Numbered from the stretch's first letter, positions 17,231 to 26,773 are shown. The stretch: 64,000 nt of DNA from Sutcliffiella cohnii (GCF_002250055.1 NZ_CP018866.1:1604501-1668500), one strand, 5' to 3'. The notes: generated from the letters alone by a model not told the origin. Translations and numbers: made by a program.

Positions 17231-17803
17231 ATGATGGAAATTTCTTTAATTAGACACGGAAAATCAGAACTAATTGAAAATGATAGTATCAGTTGTTTGG
17301 AATTTCAGCAGTGGGTGGAAAAGTATGATAATTGTGGCGTAACGGAAGAAATGACGCTTCCACCTGAAACGAAGGAAAAAGTGGAAAATGCAAAATTGAT
17401 TGTTACTAGTGATTTAATAAGGAGTATTCAATCAGCTAGATTATTAAATCCAGAAGTGAATATGATTTCTAACCCTTTATATAGAGAAACCGAGTTACCT
17501 ATACTTTCAAAAGATTTAATACAAATAAAATTAAGACCGAATATTTGGGCAGTCGTTATGAGAATGTTATGGGTGATAGGGTATAGTAACGAGTGCGAAT
17601 CGTTAAGCAAAGCAAAACATAGAGCAAAAAAAGCATCACAACAATTAATAGACTTTGCAAACGAATATAAATCGATTGTTTTAGTCGGACATGGTTTTTT
17701 TAATCTATTAATAGCAAAAGAATTACAGAAAAGCGGTTGGAAAGGGAACAGAAAAACGAGTGGTAAACATTGGGATTGTACTACATATTATTTTGAAAAA
17801 TAG
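17231..17803 (+). CDS. histidine phosphatase family protein
   Basis: 190 residues with the phosphoglycerate-mutase-like fold. Nucleophile motif LIRHGKSE at residues 6-13, second arginine in TSDLIRSIQSARLL, and the late catalytic VLVGHGFFN. Start ATG behind CAAGGAGCTA; a second ATG follows at once. Substrate is likely a small phosphate ester and is not identifiable. Confidence 0.8.
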   Translation: MMEISLIRHGKSELIENDSISCLEFQQWVEKYDNCGVTEEMTLPPETKEKVENAKLIVTSDLIRSIQSARLLNPEVNMISNPLYRETELPILSKDLIQIKLRPNIWAVVMRMLWVIGYSNECESLSKAKHRAKKASQQLIDFANEYKSIVLVGHGFFNLLIAKELQKSGWKGNRKTSGKHWDCTTYYFEK

Positions 17804-17916
17804 TAGTGCTTAAGGCGAATTAACGAAGTAGGAACGGCGCTGAAGTAAGTATATAGATACAATGACAAATAGTGCGTGATTAAGTGCCTACTTAATAGAA
17901 TGGGAGAAAGATTGTG

Positions 17917-19392
17917 ATGACGATAAAGTTTAAGGAATTTTTTAAGGAAGAATTAACAATTTATGAAATACAACTTGCGATGGAAAATGGGGAAATAACT
18001 TCAAGAGAATTAATCATGTTTTACCTTGATAGAATTGCTAAGTATGACCAAGATGGACCAAAAATAAATTGTATGTTGGAAATAAATCCTGATGCAATCT
18101 TTATTGCGGAAGCGTTAGATAATGAAAGGAAAACGAAAGGTGCTAGAGGGCCATTGCACGGAATTCCTGTTGTCCTTAAAGATAATATAGAAACAAATGA
18201 TTCTATGCATACGAGTGCAGGGACTATTGCTTTAGAGAACCATTTAGCTAGTAACGACGCATTTATTGTAAAAAAGCTACGTGATGCAGGTGCGGTTATA
18301 TTAGGAAAGACTAATATGACGGAATTAGCTAACGGGATGGCAAGTGAGATGTGGGCTGGATACAGCTCTAGGGGAGGACAAACATTAAATCCTTATGGTG
18401 ATGAGAATCTTTTTGTAGGTGGGTCCAGTTCTGGTTCAGCTGTGGCAGTTGCCGCAAATTTTTCCGTTTTATCTGTTGGAACTGAAACGGATGCCTCGAT
18501 AGTAAGTCCTGCTATTCAAAACTCTGTAGTCGGTATAAAGCCAACTGTTGGTTTAATTAGTCGAAGTGGGATTATTCCTTTTACTTATTCTCAGGACACA
18601 GCAGGGCCGATAGCAAGAACTGTTACAGATGCAGCCATACTATTAAATGCTTTAACGGGTATAGATAAGGACGATGCTGCTTCCTATAGAAGTGCAAATA
18701 ACATAGAACAAGATTACACAAGCTTTTTAGACTGGAAAGGATTAGACGGTGCTAAAGTCGGAATATTTAATAATGCTCCTAAAGAATATTATGAATCCGG
18801 TGAGTATGATGAGCACTTATTTAAAAAGGCCATTCAAGTATTAAAGGAACAAGGAGCTACTATTATCGAAAACATCGAGATTCCTTCTTTCCATAGAGAA
18901 TGGAAATGGGGCGTATCTTTGTATGAATTGAGGCATAGTTTAGATAATTATCTTGCGAAGTTACCTTCACACATGCCGGTCCATTCTATATCTGAATTAA
19001 TTCAGTTCAATAATAATATAAAAGAAAGAGCGTTGAAATATGGGCAAGATAAGTTAGAACATAGAGAAAAATTCCCTAATACACTTAGAAACCCTGAATA
19101 TTTACATGCAAAATTAGAAGACTTATATTTTTCTCAAGAACTCGGGATTGATTATGCACTTCAAAAATATGAACTTGATGCAATTGTTTTTCCTTCGTAT
19201 ATAGGTTCAACGATTAGTGCTAAAGCTGGATACCCTTCCATAGCTATTCCGGCTGGGTATATGGAAAGCGGAAGGCCATTTGGTATTACCTTTGTAGGCA
19301 CGGCTTTTAGTGAAGCGGTTTTAATAAAACTTGGTTTTGCCTTTGAGCAAGCTACTAAATGTCGAAGAAGTCCGGTATTCAATATTTATTAA
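17917..19392 (+). CDS. amidase-signature hydrolase
   Basis: About 491 residues, amidase signature family. The Lys-Ser-Ser triad is visible: GIPVVLKDNIET (Lys), the Gly/Ser stretch GGSSSGSAVAVAAN, and GTETDASIVSPA (nucleophile Ser in TDASI). The C-terminal part ends with the usual GYPSIAIPAGY and PFGITFVG. It is a free amidase, not GatA: it has no gatC/gatB neighbours. Start GTG 17914 or ATG 17917 behind GGGAGAAAG. Confidence 0.88.
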   Translation: MTIKFKEFFKEELTIYEIQLAMENGEITSRELIMFYLDRIAKYDQDGPKINCMLEINPDAIFIAEALDNERKTKGARGPLHGIPVVLKDNIETNDSMHTSAGTIALENHLASNDAFIVKKLRDAGAVILGKTNMTELANGMASEMWAGYSSRGGQTLNPYGDENLFVGGSSSGSAVAVAANFSVLSVGTETDASIVSPAIQNSVVGIKPTVGLISRSGIIPFTYSQDTAGPIARTVTDAAILLNALTGIDKDDAASYRSANNIEQDYTSFLDWKGLDGAKVGIFNNAPKEYYESGEYDEHLFKKAIQVLKEQGATIIENIEIPSFHREWKWGVSLYELRHSLDNYLAKLPSHMPVHSISELIQFNNNIKERALKYGQDKLEHREKFPNTLRNPEYLHAKLEDLYFSQELGIDYALQKYELDAIVFPSYIGSTISAKAGYPSIAIPAGYMESGRPFGITFVGTAFSEAVLIKLGFAFEQATKCRRSPVFNIY

Positions 19393-19471
19393 CTTTCTTA
19401 ATTTCATCAAAATGCGTTGTTAGTTGAAAAGAGATTTTACTGCAAAACCTGAGAGAAGAGGAGTAATGATC

Positions 19472-20419
19472 ATGGAACAAAAGATTCTTGAATTACTAAA
19501 TAAGATTTATCCAATTAATGTATTTAAAGTCGAATCCGTAACTAACGAGATGTTTCGTTGTATTGGCGAAGAAGGGATTTACTTTGCTAGAGTTACAAAC
19601 TATAAAACCTTAGATGAACAGTTAGAGGAAGTTCAGTATACGAACTTTTTATTTAAAGAGGGGTTAAGTGTTTCGCCAACGATACCTTCTATAAACGGTA
19701 ACATTGTAGAAAAGATAATACTTAACAACAAAAATATTTTAATGGTTCTTTATAAAGCAGCTCCTGGTATACATCTACCAAGGCAACAATGGAATGCCAG
19801 TATATTAAAAGAGTTAGGTCGACAAATAGGTGTATTACATCGATTGTCCAAGAAGTTCGAGGAACAGTATCCAGTCAGTCGTATTAACGATTGGTATGAT
19901 AACGAAGAATATGCCTTTCTAAAATATATTCCTGAAGAAGAATCTACTATTAGGGAGATTGCTAGTGACGTTTTATCAACAATAAAGAATATCCCAAAAA
20001 CGAAATCGAATTATGGGTTGTTGCACGGGGATTTATGGTTAGAAAATGTACTGGTGGATCAAGAGTCAAAAATAACAATGGTTGATTTTCAAGATTGCGA
20101 GAAACATTTTTATATATTTGATTTAGCAGTTCCAATTTATAGTGCTTTGGAGTACTCATTTGTAGGTGGAGGGAATATTGTTGAGTATGGAAGAAGTATT
20201 ACAAAAGCGATTATAGAAGGATATGAAGAAGAAAATAAACTTTCCCCGGAAATGTTAGAAAAACTTCCTCTGTTTATAAAACTAAAAGAAGTATTTGAAT
20301 ATAGCTTAATGCACATGTACTGGGATAAAGAAAAACTAACGGAAGAACAGATTAGAATAATGAACCATTTTAGAATGAGGATTGAATTAAAACATACCAT
20401 TCTTAATATACAATCTTGA
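19472..20419 (+). CDS. APH-family phosphotransferase/kinase
   Basis: About 315 residues from the ATG at 19472 (AGAGGAG eight bases before). Protein-kinase-like aminoglycoside phosphotransferase fold: catalytic loop LLHGDLWLENVLV with HGD and Asn, metal-binding Asp in MVDFQDCEKH. Substrates of such orphan Bacillus enzymes are usually unknown (sugars, homoserine, choline-like compounds or drugs). It precedes two small membrane genes. Confidence 0.82.
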   Translation: MEQKILELLNKIYPINVFKVESVTNEMFRCIGEEGIYFARVTNYKTLDEQLEEVQYTNFLFKEGLSVSPTIPSINGNIVEKIILNNKNILMVLYKAAPGIHLPRQQWNASILKELGRQIGVLHRLSKKFEEQYPVSRINDWYDNEEYAFLKYIPEEESTIREIASDVLSTIKNIPKTKSNYGLLHGDLWLENVLVDQESKITMVDFQDCEKHFYIFDLAVPIYSALEYSFVGGGNIVEYGRSITKAIIEGYEEENKLSPEMLEKLPLFIKLKEVFEYSLMHMYWDKEKLTEEQIRIMNHFRMRIELKHTILNIQS

Positions 20420-20436
20420 AAAAACGGAGGTGCAAA

Positions 20437-20607
20437 ATGGCATCTATAAAAGTAATGTTGCTTGGTATTGCGATTATGATTTTCGCGCTTTACATCCAAG
20501 TTGGTTCAGGAACTATATTTTATAATAGTGGATCTTTCTTTTTGGGGATAGGTTTCTTCATTACTGTCATAGGCTTGTTTATAAAAAATAATACACATAA
20601 GGAATAG
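20437..20607 (+). CDS. two-helix membrane microprotein (56 aa)
   Basis: 56 residues from the ATG at 20437 behind AACGGAGGTGCAAA, only 17 bases after the kinase gene. Two hydrophobic helices separated by GSGTIFYNSGS, with a basic tail. No family recognised. Confidence 0.65.
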   Translation: MASIKVMLLGIAIMIFALYIQVGSGTIFYNSGSFFLGIGFFITVIGLFIKNNTHKE

Positions 20608-20662
20608 AGAATAAGAACGGCTGGTAAAGGACATGGGTTCAACACAAGTTAGGGGTGATGGA

Positions 20663-20995
20663 GTGTCAATATTTGAAAGCGTAATTTTACAAATAGCTTT
20701 TCCGGTTATAGTTGCGGTAGTTAGCTTTCTTATCTTTTCCAAAATATTTAGAGGAAAAGATAAAACGGACAATGGTTTTGAGTTAAATTATTTTAAACTA
20801 AGTTATAGAAGAAAATTGATACGAAACCTTATTAGTACTCCAATTATTATCGTTGCACTTATTGTTATATACTTCTTATCAAACTGGAGTTTACCTGTTT
20901 ATATTATTTTTGTTGTGTGTTTATTATTAGGCTTTTGTATTGAAGCATTATACAACTATGCGGAGTGGAAGCGAGATGAAGAAAGTGGGATGTAA
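20663..20995 (+). CDS. membrane protein of unknown function (110 aa)
   Basis: Three hydrophobic helices (about residues 5-25, 58-76, 80-98) with a charged stretch between the first two and a charged C-terminus EWKRDEESGM. Start GTG 20663 behind AGGGGTGATGGA, or ATG 20633 behind TAAAGG, which would give 120 residues. Not recognised. Confidence 0.6.
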   Translation: MSIFESVILQIAFPVIVAVVSFLIFSKIFRGKDKTDNGFELNYFKLSYRRKLIRNLISTPIIIVALIVIYFLSNWSLPVYIIFVVCLLLGFCIEALYNYAEWKRDEESGM

Positions 20996-21020
20996 GTAGG
21001 ACACCCTTTTGTCAGACTAC

Positions 21021-21245
21021 CTATCTTGGCTTCGTGAAAATTTTCCCGTTGTTTAACTCACACCAATCTTCTAATTCGGTATACGTTTCCTTGTCGCCGT
21101 ACTTGTTATAAAAATCTTCCTTTTTTTCGAATACTTCCATTTCGCCATCTTCAATTAGGGATATCATTTGATAAGTGTTAAGCTGAAAAAACCTAGAGAC
21201 AGCAATTAATTCTCCTATATGAACAGTATCAGCAATATTTTTCAT
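21021..21245 (-). CDS. small acidic protein of unknown function (74 aa)
   Basis: 74 residues, ATG behind AAGGAAGATGACAT. Acidic and soluble, with a C-terminal stretch YTELEDWCELNNGKIFTKPR. It converges on the membrane protein gene at 20663. Not recognised. Confidence 0.55.
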   Translation of the reverse strand: MKNIADTVHIGELIAVSRFFQLNTYQMISLIEDGEMEVFEKKEDFYNKYGDKETYTELEDWCELNNGKIFTKPR

Positions 21246-21466
21246 ATGTCATCTTCCTTATAGTTAATCTATATTAAATCGAACCATAAGGATATTATTT
21301 TCAGTTATAAGAAAAATATGTTTGTTACTTAAGATTAAAAATATAGATACAGTTTTTGGCATAACTGCTGCTCTTTCGGTTAGGTCTAAAAGATGATTTA
21401 TGTGCTAAAGGACCATTAAAAGAATTTTTATAGATAAAACAATATATAAAATAGGAGAAAGCAAAA

Positions 21467-21919
21467 ATGGGGACTGGCTTGTTAAAGCTTAAGATACTTT
21501 TAATATTAGTTATAGTTTTAATTTTAATCGGAGGCTGTGTTCATGCTCCTAGCGGTTCAAATACTCCAGAGGAGGCATTAAGAGAAATCCACAAAAATGA
21601 CGATTATGCTCCTCAAGTAATTGATATTTTGGAAATAGTTGAAGTGAATTCCAGTAGGGTATTAGCAATTTATGAAGTCTTGACAGAAGAAGGAGAAGAG
21701 GACATCCTCATAGGCGATTTAGAGTTAAATGAACGAAACAACTGGATACTTACAAATGCTATAAATATAGGGTTACCGTCTCATAAAGATATACTTGACA
21801 TAACTTCATCAACCATAAATTTTCAAGCTGGTTATAGAAAAAAGTCGGATGAAAATGAAGACTTAATAATAGTGGATATAGGAGATATAGACTTAGAAAT
21901 TTGGATCCAAATTAAATAG
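21467..21919 (+). CDS. lipoprotein of unknown function
   Basis: 150 residues, ATG behind AATAGGAGAAAGCAAAA. Lipobox LIGGC near residue 24 after a long hydrophobic stretch; the mature part begins VHAPSGSNTPEEALREI, a pattern common in surface lipoproteins of Bacillus. The rest is acidic and beta-rich. Not recognised. Confidence 0.7.
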   Translation: MGTGLLKLKILLILVIVLILIGGCVHAPSGSNTPEEALREIHKNDDYAPQVIDILEIVEVNSSRVLAIYEVLTEEGEEDILIGDLELNERNNWILTNAINIGLPSHKDILDITSSTINFQAGYRKKSDENEDLIIVDIGDIDLEIWIQIK

Positions 21920-21989
21920 CTTAAGATTGTTTAGCTTGTAAGGTTGTAATAGATTTAGCTTTAATAATCTCAATAAAGGGGTAACGACA

Positions 21990-22337
21990 TTGATTTTACA
22001 TATTATTGATAAACAAGAATGGTCGAAAGCAGTAACCAAGGGTATTTATATTCCATCTAGCTTAGAAAGTGACGGTTTTATCCATTGCTCTACCAGCGAG
22101 CAAACAGTTGATGTAGCTAATTATTTGTTTAAAGGTCGAAGTGGTTTGGTACTGTTATGTATCGACTCAGATAAAGTTGGAGCTAAAATTATCTATGAGG
22201 ATCTATATGAAACGGGGAAGTTATTTCCGCATATATACGGGCCTTTAAATATAGATGCTGTAACTAAAGTTATTCATTTTACACCTAACAGTGATGGTAC
22301 ATTTGATTTGCCAAAGGAATTAGTTAGCGGACTCTAA
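21990..22337 (+). CDS. DUF952 domain protein
   Basis: 115 residues from a TTG at 21990 behind AAGGGGTAACGAC. The words SLESDGFIHCSTSEQ and FPHIYGPLNIDAV identify DUF952, a small fold related to ADP-ribosyl-transferase/2'-phosphotransferase-like proteins. Function not established. Confidence 0.85.
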   Translation: MILHIIDKQEWSKAVTKGIYIPSSLESDGFIHCSTSEQTVDVANYLFKGRSGLVLLCIDSDKVGAKIIYEDLYETGKLFPHIYGPLNIDAVTKVIHFTPNSDGTFDLPKELVSGL

Positions 22338-22382
22338 AGGAGTATTTTTAACAGCCATAAATATCTTAAGGAGATGAATAGA

Positions 22383-22745
22383 ATGAATAATCAAGTTTCC
22401 GAACAATTTGTAGAGCGGATAGATGCAGTGTTTCTTCCTGTAAAGAATCTGAAGGAATCATTATCTTGGTATCAAGAGATTTTTGGTTTCAAACTGCTAT
22501 GGCAGAATGAGAGAATGTGTGGTCTGTCGATTGCACCTAACTGTGGGTTTCACCTTGTTCAAATTCCGGATTTCCAACCTATAAATTCATACACTCCATT
22601 TAATTATGTTGTTAAAGACTTAGAAAAAGTTAGAAACGAGTTAATAAAGAAGAATGTTGTTGTTTCAGAATTAAGAGTTGGGGAACCTAAACGCTTTGAC
22701 TTGACTGACGTAAATGGCAATATGATAAGTGTGATTCAATTATAA
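22383..22745 (+). CDS. VOC-family (glyoxalase-like) protein
   Basis: 120 residues from the ATG at 22383 (AAGGAGATG before); an in-frame ATG lies at 22374. The betaalphabetabetabeta pattern is visible: DAVFLPVKNLKESLSWYQEIFGF and the end FDLTDVNGNMISVIQL. Such proteins are metal-dependent lyases, dioxygenases or drug-binding proteins; the subtype is open. Confidence 0.8.
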   Translation: MNNQVSEQFVERIDAVFLPVKNLKESLSWYQEIFGFKLLWQNERMCGLSIAPNCGFHLVQIPDFQPINSYTPFNYVVKDLEKVRNELIKKNVVVSELRVGEPKRFDLTDVNGNMISVIQL

Positions 22746-22763
22746 GTTGTCATTAATACAAGA

Positions 22764-22796
22764 AACATCCTTGTTCTTTTAGGGAGCAAGGATGTT
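22764..22796. terminator. hairpin after the VOC gene
   Basis: AACATCCTTG pairs perfectly with CAAGGATGTT across a 13-base loop. No T run follows on the + strand. It lies between converging genes and probably ends transcription or stabilises the transcript end. Confidence 0.5.
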
Positions 22797-22830
22797 AGAG
22801 TAACTCTGAAAGACCTAAGTGTTCACTCCA

Positions 22831-22986
22831 TTAGCTTGGGTCGTTTTCGTCTAAAGATAAAGTAGTTACCTGAGTATACTCACCATTTTCAATTTCAGTT
22901 GCAGTAGCATCCCTTTTTAACTCATCTTCAGTATCCATTCCTTCTGCAATTGTTGGTGTATTATCTATTTCCCGATTTTTCTTCAA
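22831..22986 (-). CDS. small acidic protein (51 aa)
   Basis: 51 residues from a TTG at 22986 behind GGAAAGGAGTGGTAAAA. Strongly acidic (EGMDTEDELKRDATATEIEN, ending LSLDENDPS), no membrane segment. The perfect ribosome site and compact composition support it. I recall similar small proteins in Bacillus but no named family. Confidence 0.6.
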   Translation of the reverse strand: MKKNREIDNTPTIAEGMDTEDELKRDATATEIENGEYTQVTTLSLDENDPS

Positions 22987-23098
22987 TTTTACCACTCCTT
23001 TCCTATTTATATTTCCCATCAATGATATAATCAACCGGCTATTTTGTTGTTATTTGCTCCTACGTCTTGTAATTAACAATTATTAGGGGGGTGTTCGT

Positions 23099-23311
23099 GT
23101 GAATGATAAAAAAGAATCTGCTGAACAAAAGAGAGAAAGAGTAAGACAAGAAGAATTAAAGAAAAATCCAACAGGTAATATGAATGATTCTTTTAATAAG
23201 GCTAGCGGTGGTGGTCTTGTAGACTTAGTAGGGAGTTTAGGTTGGAAGGGCACAGGTTTATTAATTGTTATCATCATAATCGGCGTCATAATTGCTCAAT
23301 TTTTTAAATAA
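23099..23311 (+). CDS. DUF6366 family small membrane protein
   Basis: 70 residues, GTG start behind TAGGGGGGTGTTC. Charged N-terminus ending in the hallmark ELKKNPTGNMNDSFNKASGG, then VGSLGWKGTG and a single C-terminal membrane helix. This pattern fits DUF6366 of Bacillus. Role unknown. Confidence 0.75.
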   Translation: MNDKKESAEQKRERVRQEELKKNPTGNMNDSFNKASGGGLVDLVGSLGWKGTGLLIVIIIIGVIIAQFFK

Positions 23312-23444
23312 CGGCGAGTTTTTGATGACGAAGCAGAAGTGTTATATAAGCGTATTTTGTTAAATGAAACCTTTCCAAGTGCATACTCGTAGAATAAAGA
23401 GTAATTATCATTTTTACAAAATAGCGGGGAGGATTTAACAAAAA

Positions 23445-23663
23445 ATGTATAAAAAATATAAAAAGGTTTTACTTTGGTTTTTTGGGATCACGACCATAAA
23501 TAGTCTTGCTAACTTCCTATATACCCCTTATATGTCAATGCGTCATACAGGAGAGCTTCATTTTGAATGGTCTTCTATGTTAGCGTTTATAGTACTTTTA
23601 ATCAATTTTTTACTTATTCAACGGGGGTATTATAATAGTTTCTTCAAGTTAAGGAAGCGATAA
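23445..23663 (+). CDS. two-helix membrane protein (72 aa)
   Basis: 72 residues, ATG with GGGGAGGATTTAACAAAAA before it. Two hydrophobic helices with basic ends (MYKKYKK and FKLRKR), so both termini are predicted inside. Not recognised. Confidence 0.6.
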   Translation: MYKKYKKVLLWFFGITTINSLANFLYTPYMSMRHTGELHFEWSSMLAFIVLLINFLLIQRGYYNSFFKLRKR

Positions 23664-23760
23664 ATTCATTTTATATGGTACCCGTTCATTTACAATTCTG
23701 TGAATTAATATGACATCAACTTTGCTAACTTTGTTCAATTTTATTGGGGGTGTTTCTATC

Positions 23761-24096
23761 ATGGCAAAATACGAAAAAACAATTACTGGCCAATTTGAGG
23801 AAGTCGTTAATCAGTTGCAAAAAGATATCAATAACAGTGGAATAACAATGAATTTAGTGGATGAGAGTAACTACACTATTAGCGAGACTAAAATAGCAGT
23901 ACGAGTGTATGATAAATATTTTATGAGAAATGGCAACAGAGCGAGCTTGAGTCTTACAGTTGTTGGTTCTAACGATAATATCTTCATTTCAGCAATTGGG
24001 GCTGGTGGGGGAAGTGGTATTATTTTTAACTTTAGTCTTGGTGCCGAGTCTGAAATGGTGGAAATCGTACAAAGAAGTATAGAACATATGGAATAA
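23761..24096 (+). CDS. DUF6054 family protein
   Basis: 111 residues from the ATG at 23761 (GGGGGTGTTTCTATC before); the frame extends to 23710 without a site. MAKYEKTITGQFEEVVNQLQ and the later AVRVYDKYFMRNGNRASLSLTV match DUF6054. Small soluble alpha/beta protein; function unknown. Confidence 0.75.
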   Translation: MAKYEKTITGQFEEVVNQLQKDINNSGITMNLVDESNYTISETKIAVRVYDKYFMRNGNRASLSLTVVGSNDNIFISAIGAGGGSGIIFNFSLGAESEMVEIVQRSIEHME

Positions 24097-24162
24097 TACT
24101 TTTTTTAATGATATCAAACACACTTATTAAATATATTCCTGTTGAAAAAGGAGAAGAAAATC

Positions 24163-24495
24163 ATGAATAAGAAACGGAAGCGTTACTTAGTCGCTACTAT
24201 AATTTTAATTATTATTATGTCATTATCAAAACCTTCTCCTGAGACTTTTAATAAATGGTTGGAAAGTAAATATGATAGAGAGTGTATTGGTGATGAATGT
24301 GTACATGGAAATTCAAAGGAAATAGTAGTTCATCGGGATATAGACAATTATATTTTAATAAATAAAATGGGTGTAATATTAGAAGATGAAGAAGAACGTA
24401 GAACTTTAATTGTCGGAATAGGAATATTAGGAACATTTATTCCTTTTGCATATAATCCAGTATATAGTCCGTTTATTGATCTATACAAGTATTAG
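24163..24495 (+). CDS. membrane protein of unknown function (110 aa)
   Basis: 110 residues from the ATG at 24163 behind AAAAAGGAGAAGAAAATC. N-terminal signal-like helix after a KKRKR cluster; a middle region with a CIGDEC cysteine pair; a second hydrophobic segment near the C-terminus (IVGIGILGTFIPFAY). Not recognised. Confidence 0.6.
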   Translation: MNKKRKRYLVATIILIIIMSLSKPSPETFNKWLESKYDRECIGDECVHGNSKEIVVHRDIDNYILINKMGVILEDEEERRTLIVGIGILGTFIPFAYNPVYSPFIDLYKY

Positions 24496-24572
24496 AGTTT
24501 AATTCGAAGTACGTCCAAATTATGTATGTATAAGTAGAGGTCAATCATAAATCTGGTGGATATAACAATGAA

Positions 24573-24595
24573 AAAAGACCAATCAATGGCCTTTT
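24573..24595 (-). terminator. probable terminator of the leftward gene
   Basis: AAAAGACC / GGCCTTTT with one mismatch; on the minus strand the stem is followed by TTTTTT. It lies 24 bases after the end of the CBO0543-type gene and is likely used by both converging transcripts. Confidence 0.4.
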
Positions 24596-24618
24596 ATACA
24601 TAGAAGTGAATAGATTAT

Positions 24619-25134
24619 TTAACTTGCAGCCTCGTTACCTTCTAATGGAGAGATTCTTTTGAATTTTTTATCTAAAAAACGGATACCTTCTATGCAACCT
24701 TTAACAAGTATAAATGTAAACGATAGAACAATAAATGTAAAAAATCCATTCCAACCTTTTTTATATTTGACTAAATCGGTATTTCGTTCCAACCAATTTT
24801 CTAAAAGTGTCATTGGTACACTAAAAAGAAAAACACTTAAGAGTGATTTTAAAGGCTTCATTTTATAAGTAAATTGATTATACATAACACATGATAAAGG
24901 AAATAAAATATATAAAAACACTATATTTGAGTCAAATAATTTTGGTAAATAGCGATGAGGGTATTGTAAATGATTTGTCTTTATAACCGGTCCATCAAAT
25001 ATAGTAGAAACAAACGTTTTAATAAAGAAAATGAGGAACCAGTCCTTCAAATCACCTTTTTTTCTCGATAATGTAAATATGCTTCCAGCTATGCCGGCTA
25101 TCGTCAATAAATTCAATATTGTTCTGTCCTTCAT
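24619..25134 (-). CDS. CBO0543-type membrane protein
   Basis: 171 residues, ATG behind ATTGGAGGTGTATAC. N-terminal helix, KDWFLIFFIKTF, and LLENWLERNTDLVKYKKGWNG with following helix place it in the CBO0543-like membrane family. Distant relative of the gene at 16575. Role unknown. Confidence 0.7.
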   Translation of the reverse strand: MKDRTILNLLTIAGIAGSIFTLSRKKGDLKDWFLIFFIKTFVSTIFDGPVIKTNHLQYPHRYLPKLFDSNIVFLYILFPLSCVMYNQFTYKMKPLKSLLSVFLFSVPMTLLENWLERNTDLVKYKKGWNGFFTFIVLSFTFILVKGCIEGIRFLDKKFKRISPLEGNEAAS

Positions 25135-25249
25135 GTATACACCTCCAATAATTAAGGTATCCTTTTTTAGAAAAATTATCGTGATAAATCAAACTTTTTA
25201 ACAATTATGTAATAGAAAATTGGATTAAAAAAAATAAATCAAAAATAAA

Positions 25250-25285
25250 GTGCGTGATAAATCAAGAAGGATTATTGCCTTTTTT
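25250..25285 (+). repeat. hairpin repeat copy 1 (GTGCGTGATAAATC type)
   Basis: GTGCGTGATAAATC, loop AAGAA, GGATTATTGCC then TTTTTTGTTGAAGTAATT. Same plan and same trailing bases as the element at 53147-53195. The stem plus T run can act as a terminator, although the nearest upstream gene on this strand ends at 24495. Confidence 0.5.
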
Positions 25286-25399
25286 GTTGAAGTAATTGAA
25301 TTATATAACTTAACCGCTAATCAAGTGTAGGTTTATGGTTGTTCAAGTATAGATGCAGTAAGTGAAAAATTTGAAGGATTTTTAGATGGAGGACTTAAA

Positions 25400-25861
25400 T
25401 TGGATATGTGGAATAAGAAGGAATTTTCGATTTCTACAAATAAAGAGTTTCTAGATTTAACATTAATACATAATTTTTTGAGTGAAGAAGCATATTGGTC
25501 AAAGGGTATACCTAAGCAAATAGTAAAAAAAGCAATAGAAGGATCACCGTTATGTTTTGGAATTTATAAAGGTATACCTGGTAAAGAAGGTTATGAACAA
25601 GTTGGTTTTGCAAGGGTAATTACTGATTTAGCAACGTTCGCTTATCTTTGTGACGTTTTCGTAATACCAGATTACCGGAAATTAGGATTATCAAAATGGT
25701 TAATGGAAATTATCACAAATCATTCCGATTTACAGGTTATTCGTAGATTTATGTTAGCTACAAATGATGCTCATGCTTTATATAGTCAATATGGGTTTGA
25801 ACAGAATGTTAGTCCCGAACTATTTATGCAAAAGGTCTTTAAACCCCCATATAAACAGTAA
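25400..25861 (+). CDS. GNAT acetyltransferase
   Basis: 153 residues from a TTG at 25400 (GATGGAGGACTTAAA before). A compact GNAT subgroup with VGFARVITDLATFAYLCDVFV as core strands, YRKLGLSKWLM as the acetyl-CoA loop and the end ATNDAHALYSQYGF. Widespread in Bacilli; substrate unknown. Confidence 0.85.
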   Translation: MDMWNKKEFSISTNKEFLDLTLIHNFLSEEAYWSKGIPKQIVKKAIEGSPLCFGIYKGIPGKEGYEQVGFARVITDLATFAYLCDVFVIPDYRKLGLSKWLMEIITNHSDLQVIRRFMLATNDAHALYSQYGFEQNVSPELFMQKVFKPPYKQ

Positions 25862-26043
25862 TATTTAGCTAGGAAATTTAGGATGAGCTCAGGGAACAAA
25901 AGCATAACACTGGTGTTTTCTTGAGGAAGGATGGAACGAGCCCTTTGCTTATTAGTATCATTTAGTTAACTCTCTTTATAGAAGGAAACCTTAACTACGC
26001 TAAAAAAGTATTAGAAGTAAAGGAGATTACAAGGGGGGAACCG

Positions 26044-26175
26044 ATGGGTTATTTTGATAGGGTTAAAGAAATTCAGAGGCTACAATGGGAGTTATTTATA
26101 GATTATTGGTATTTATATATTGGTGTCGGGTTATTAGGTTTGTGCTTACTAATAGTTTGGATTTTAAAGAAATAA
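26044..26175 (+). CDS. single-helix membrane microprotein (43 aa)
   Basis: 43 codons, ATG behind AAGGGGGGAACCG. Amphipathic N-terminus (DRVKEIQRLQWELF), one long hydrophobic helix, and the tail ILKK. Ends 20 bases before the next gene, with which it may form an operon. Not recognised. Confidence 0.55.
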   Translation: MGYFDRVKEIQRLQWELFIDYWYLYIGVGLLGLCLLIVWILKK

Positions 26176-26195
26176 GAAATAGCTGAATTTTTGGA

Positions 26196-26687
26196 GTGGT
26201 TAGATTGGATCATGATAATAGAATCATAGCTTTAAAGACGTTAAATTATTTATGCAAAGGTTCAGTAATTGAAGGGTTACTATTCCATGGGTTAAGAATT
26301 CTCCTGTCTGAAAATGAATATAACGAACAGAGAATAGAAGGGCAAATATCGATAAATATTGAAAGCGAATTTGAAATATTTCAATCATTGCCTGAAAAGG
26401 ACCCAAAGTCCGATGAATTACATAAACTTGATTGGGTTGAATCAGCAAAAAAATTGTGTGAACTTCGACTAAAGAAGATTGTAGATATAAAGTTAGGTGA
26501 GCAAAGGCCTCATCTTTATTTCATTTTTGATTCTGGAGAAGTTCTTTTTATTAATGGTCATCATCAAGAATTCGAAAGCTGGCAAGTAGAAGTTCACAAT
26601 AATACAAATTTAGAAGATGTCTTTCAAGTAGTAGCTTGTCCAGGTGACAACTTGGTTACGTGGGTTCCAGAAGATGTACTAGAGTGA
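26196..26687 (+). CDS. soluble protein of unknown function (163 aa)
   Basis: 163 residues from GTG 26196, or three codons shorter from TTG 26205, which lies better behind TTTTTGGAG. A mixed alpha/beta protein, acidic, with a beta-rich C-terminal half (PHLYFIFDSGEVLFINGHHQEFESWQVEV). No signal or membrane helix. Not recognised. Confidence 0.6.
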   Translation: MVRLDHDNRIIALKTLNYLCKGSVIEGLLFHGLRILLSENEYNEQRIEGQISINIESEFEIFQSLPEKDPKSDELHKLDWVESAKKLCELRLKKIVDIKLGEQRPHLYFIFDSGEVLFINGHHQEFESWQVEVHNNTNLEDVFQVVACPGDNLVTWVPEDVLE

Positions 26688-26773
26688 AAAATAGAATCAT
26701 ATGAATTGATTTAGATGGCATGTTAAATCAAATTATGAACAGGACAAAATTATTAAAATAATGGAGTGAGGTA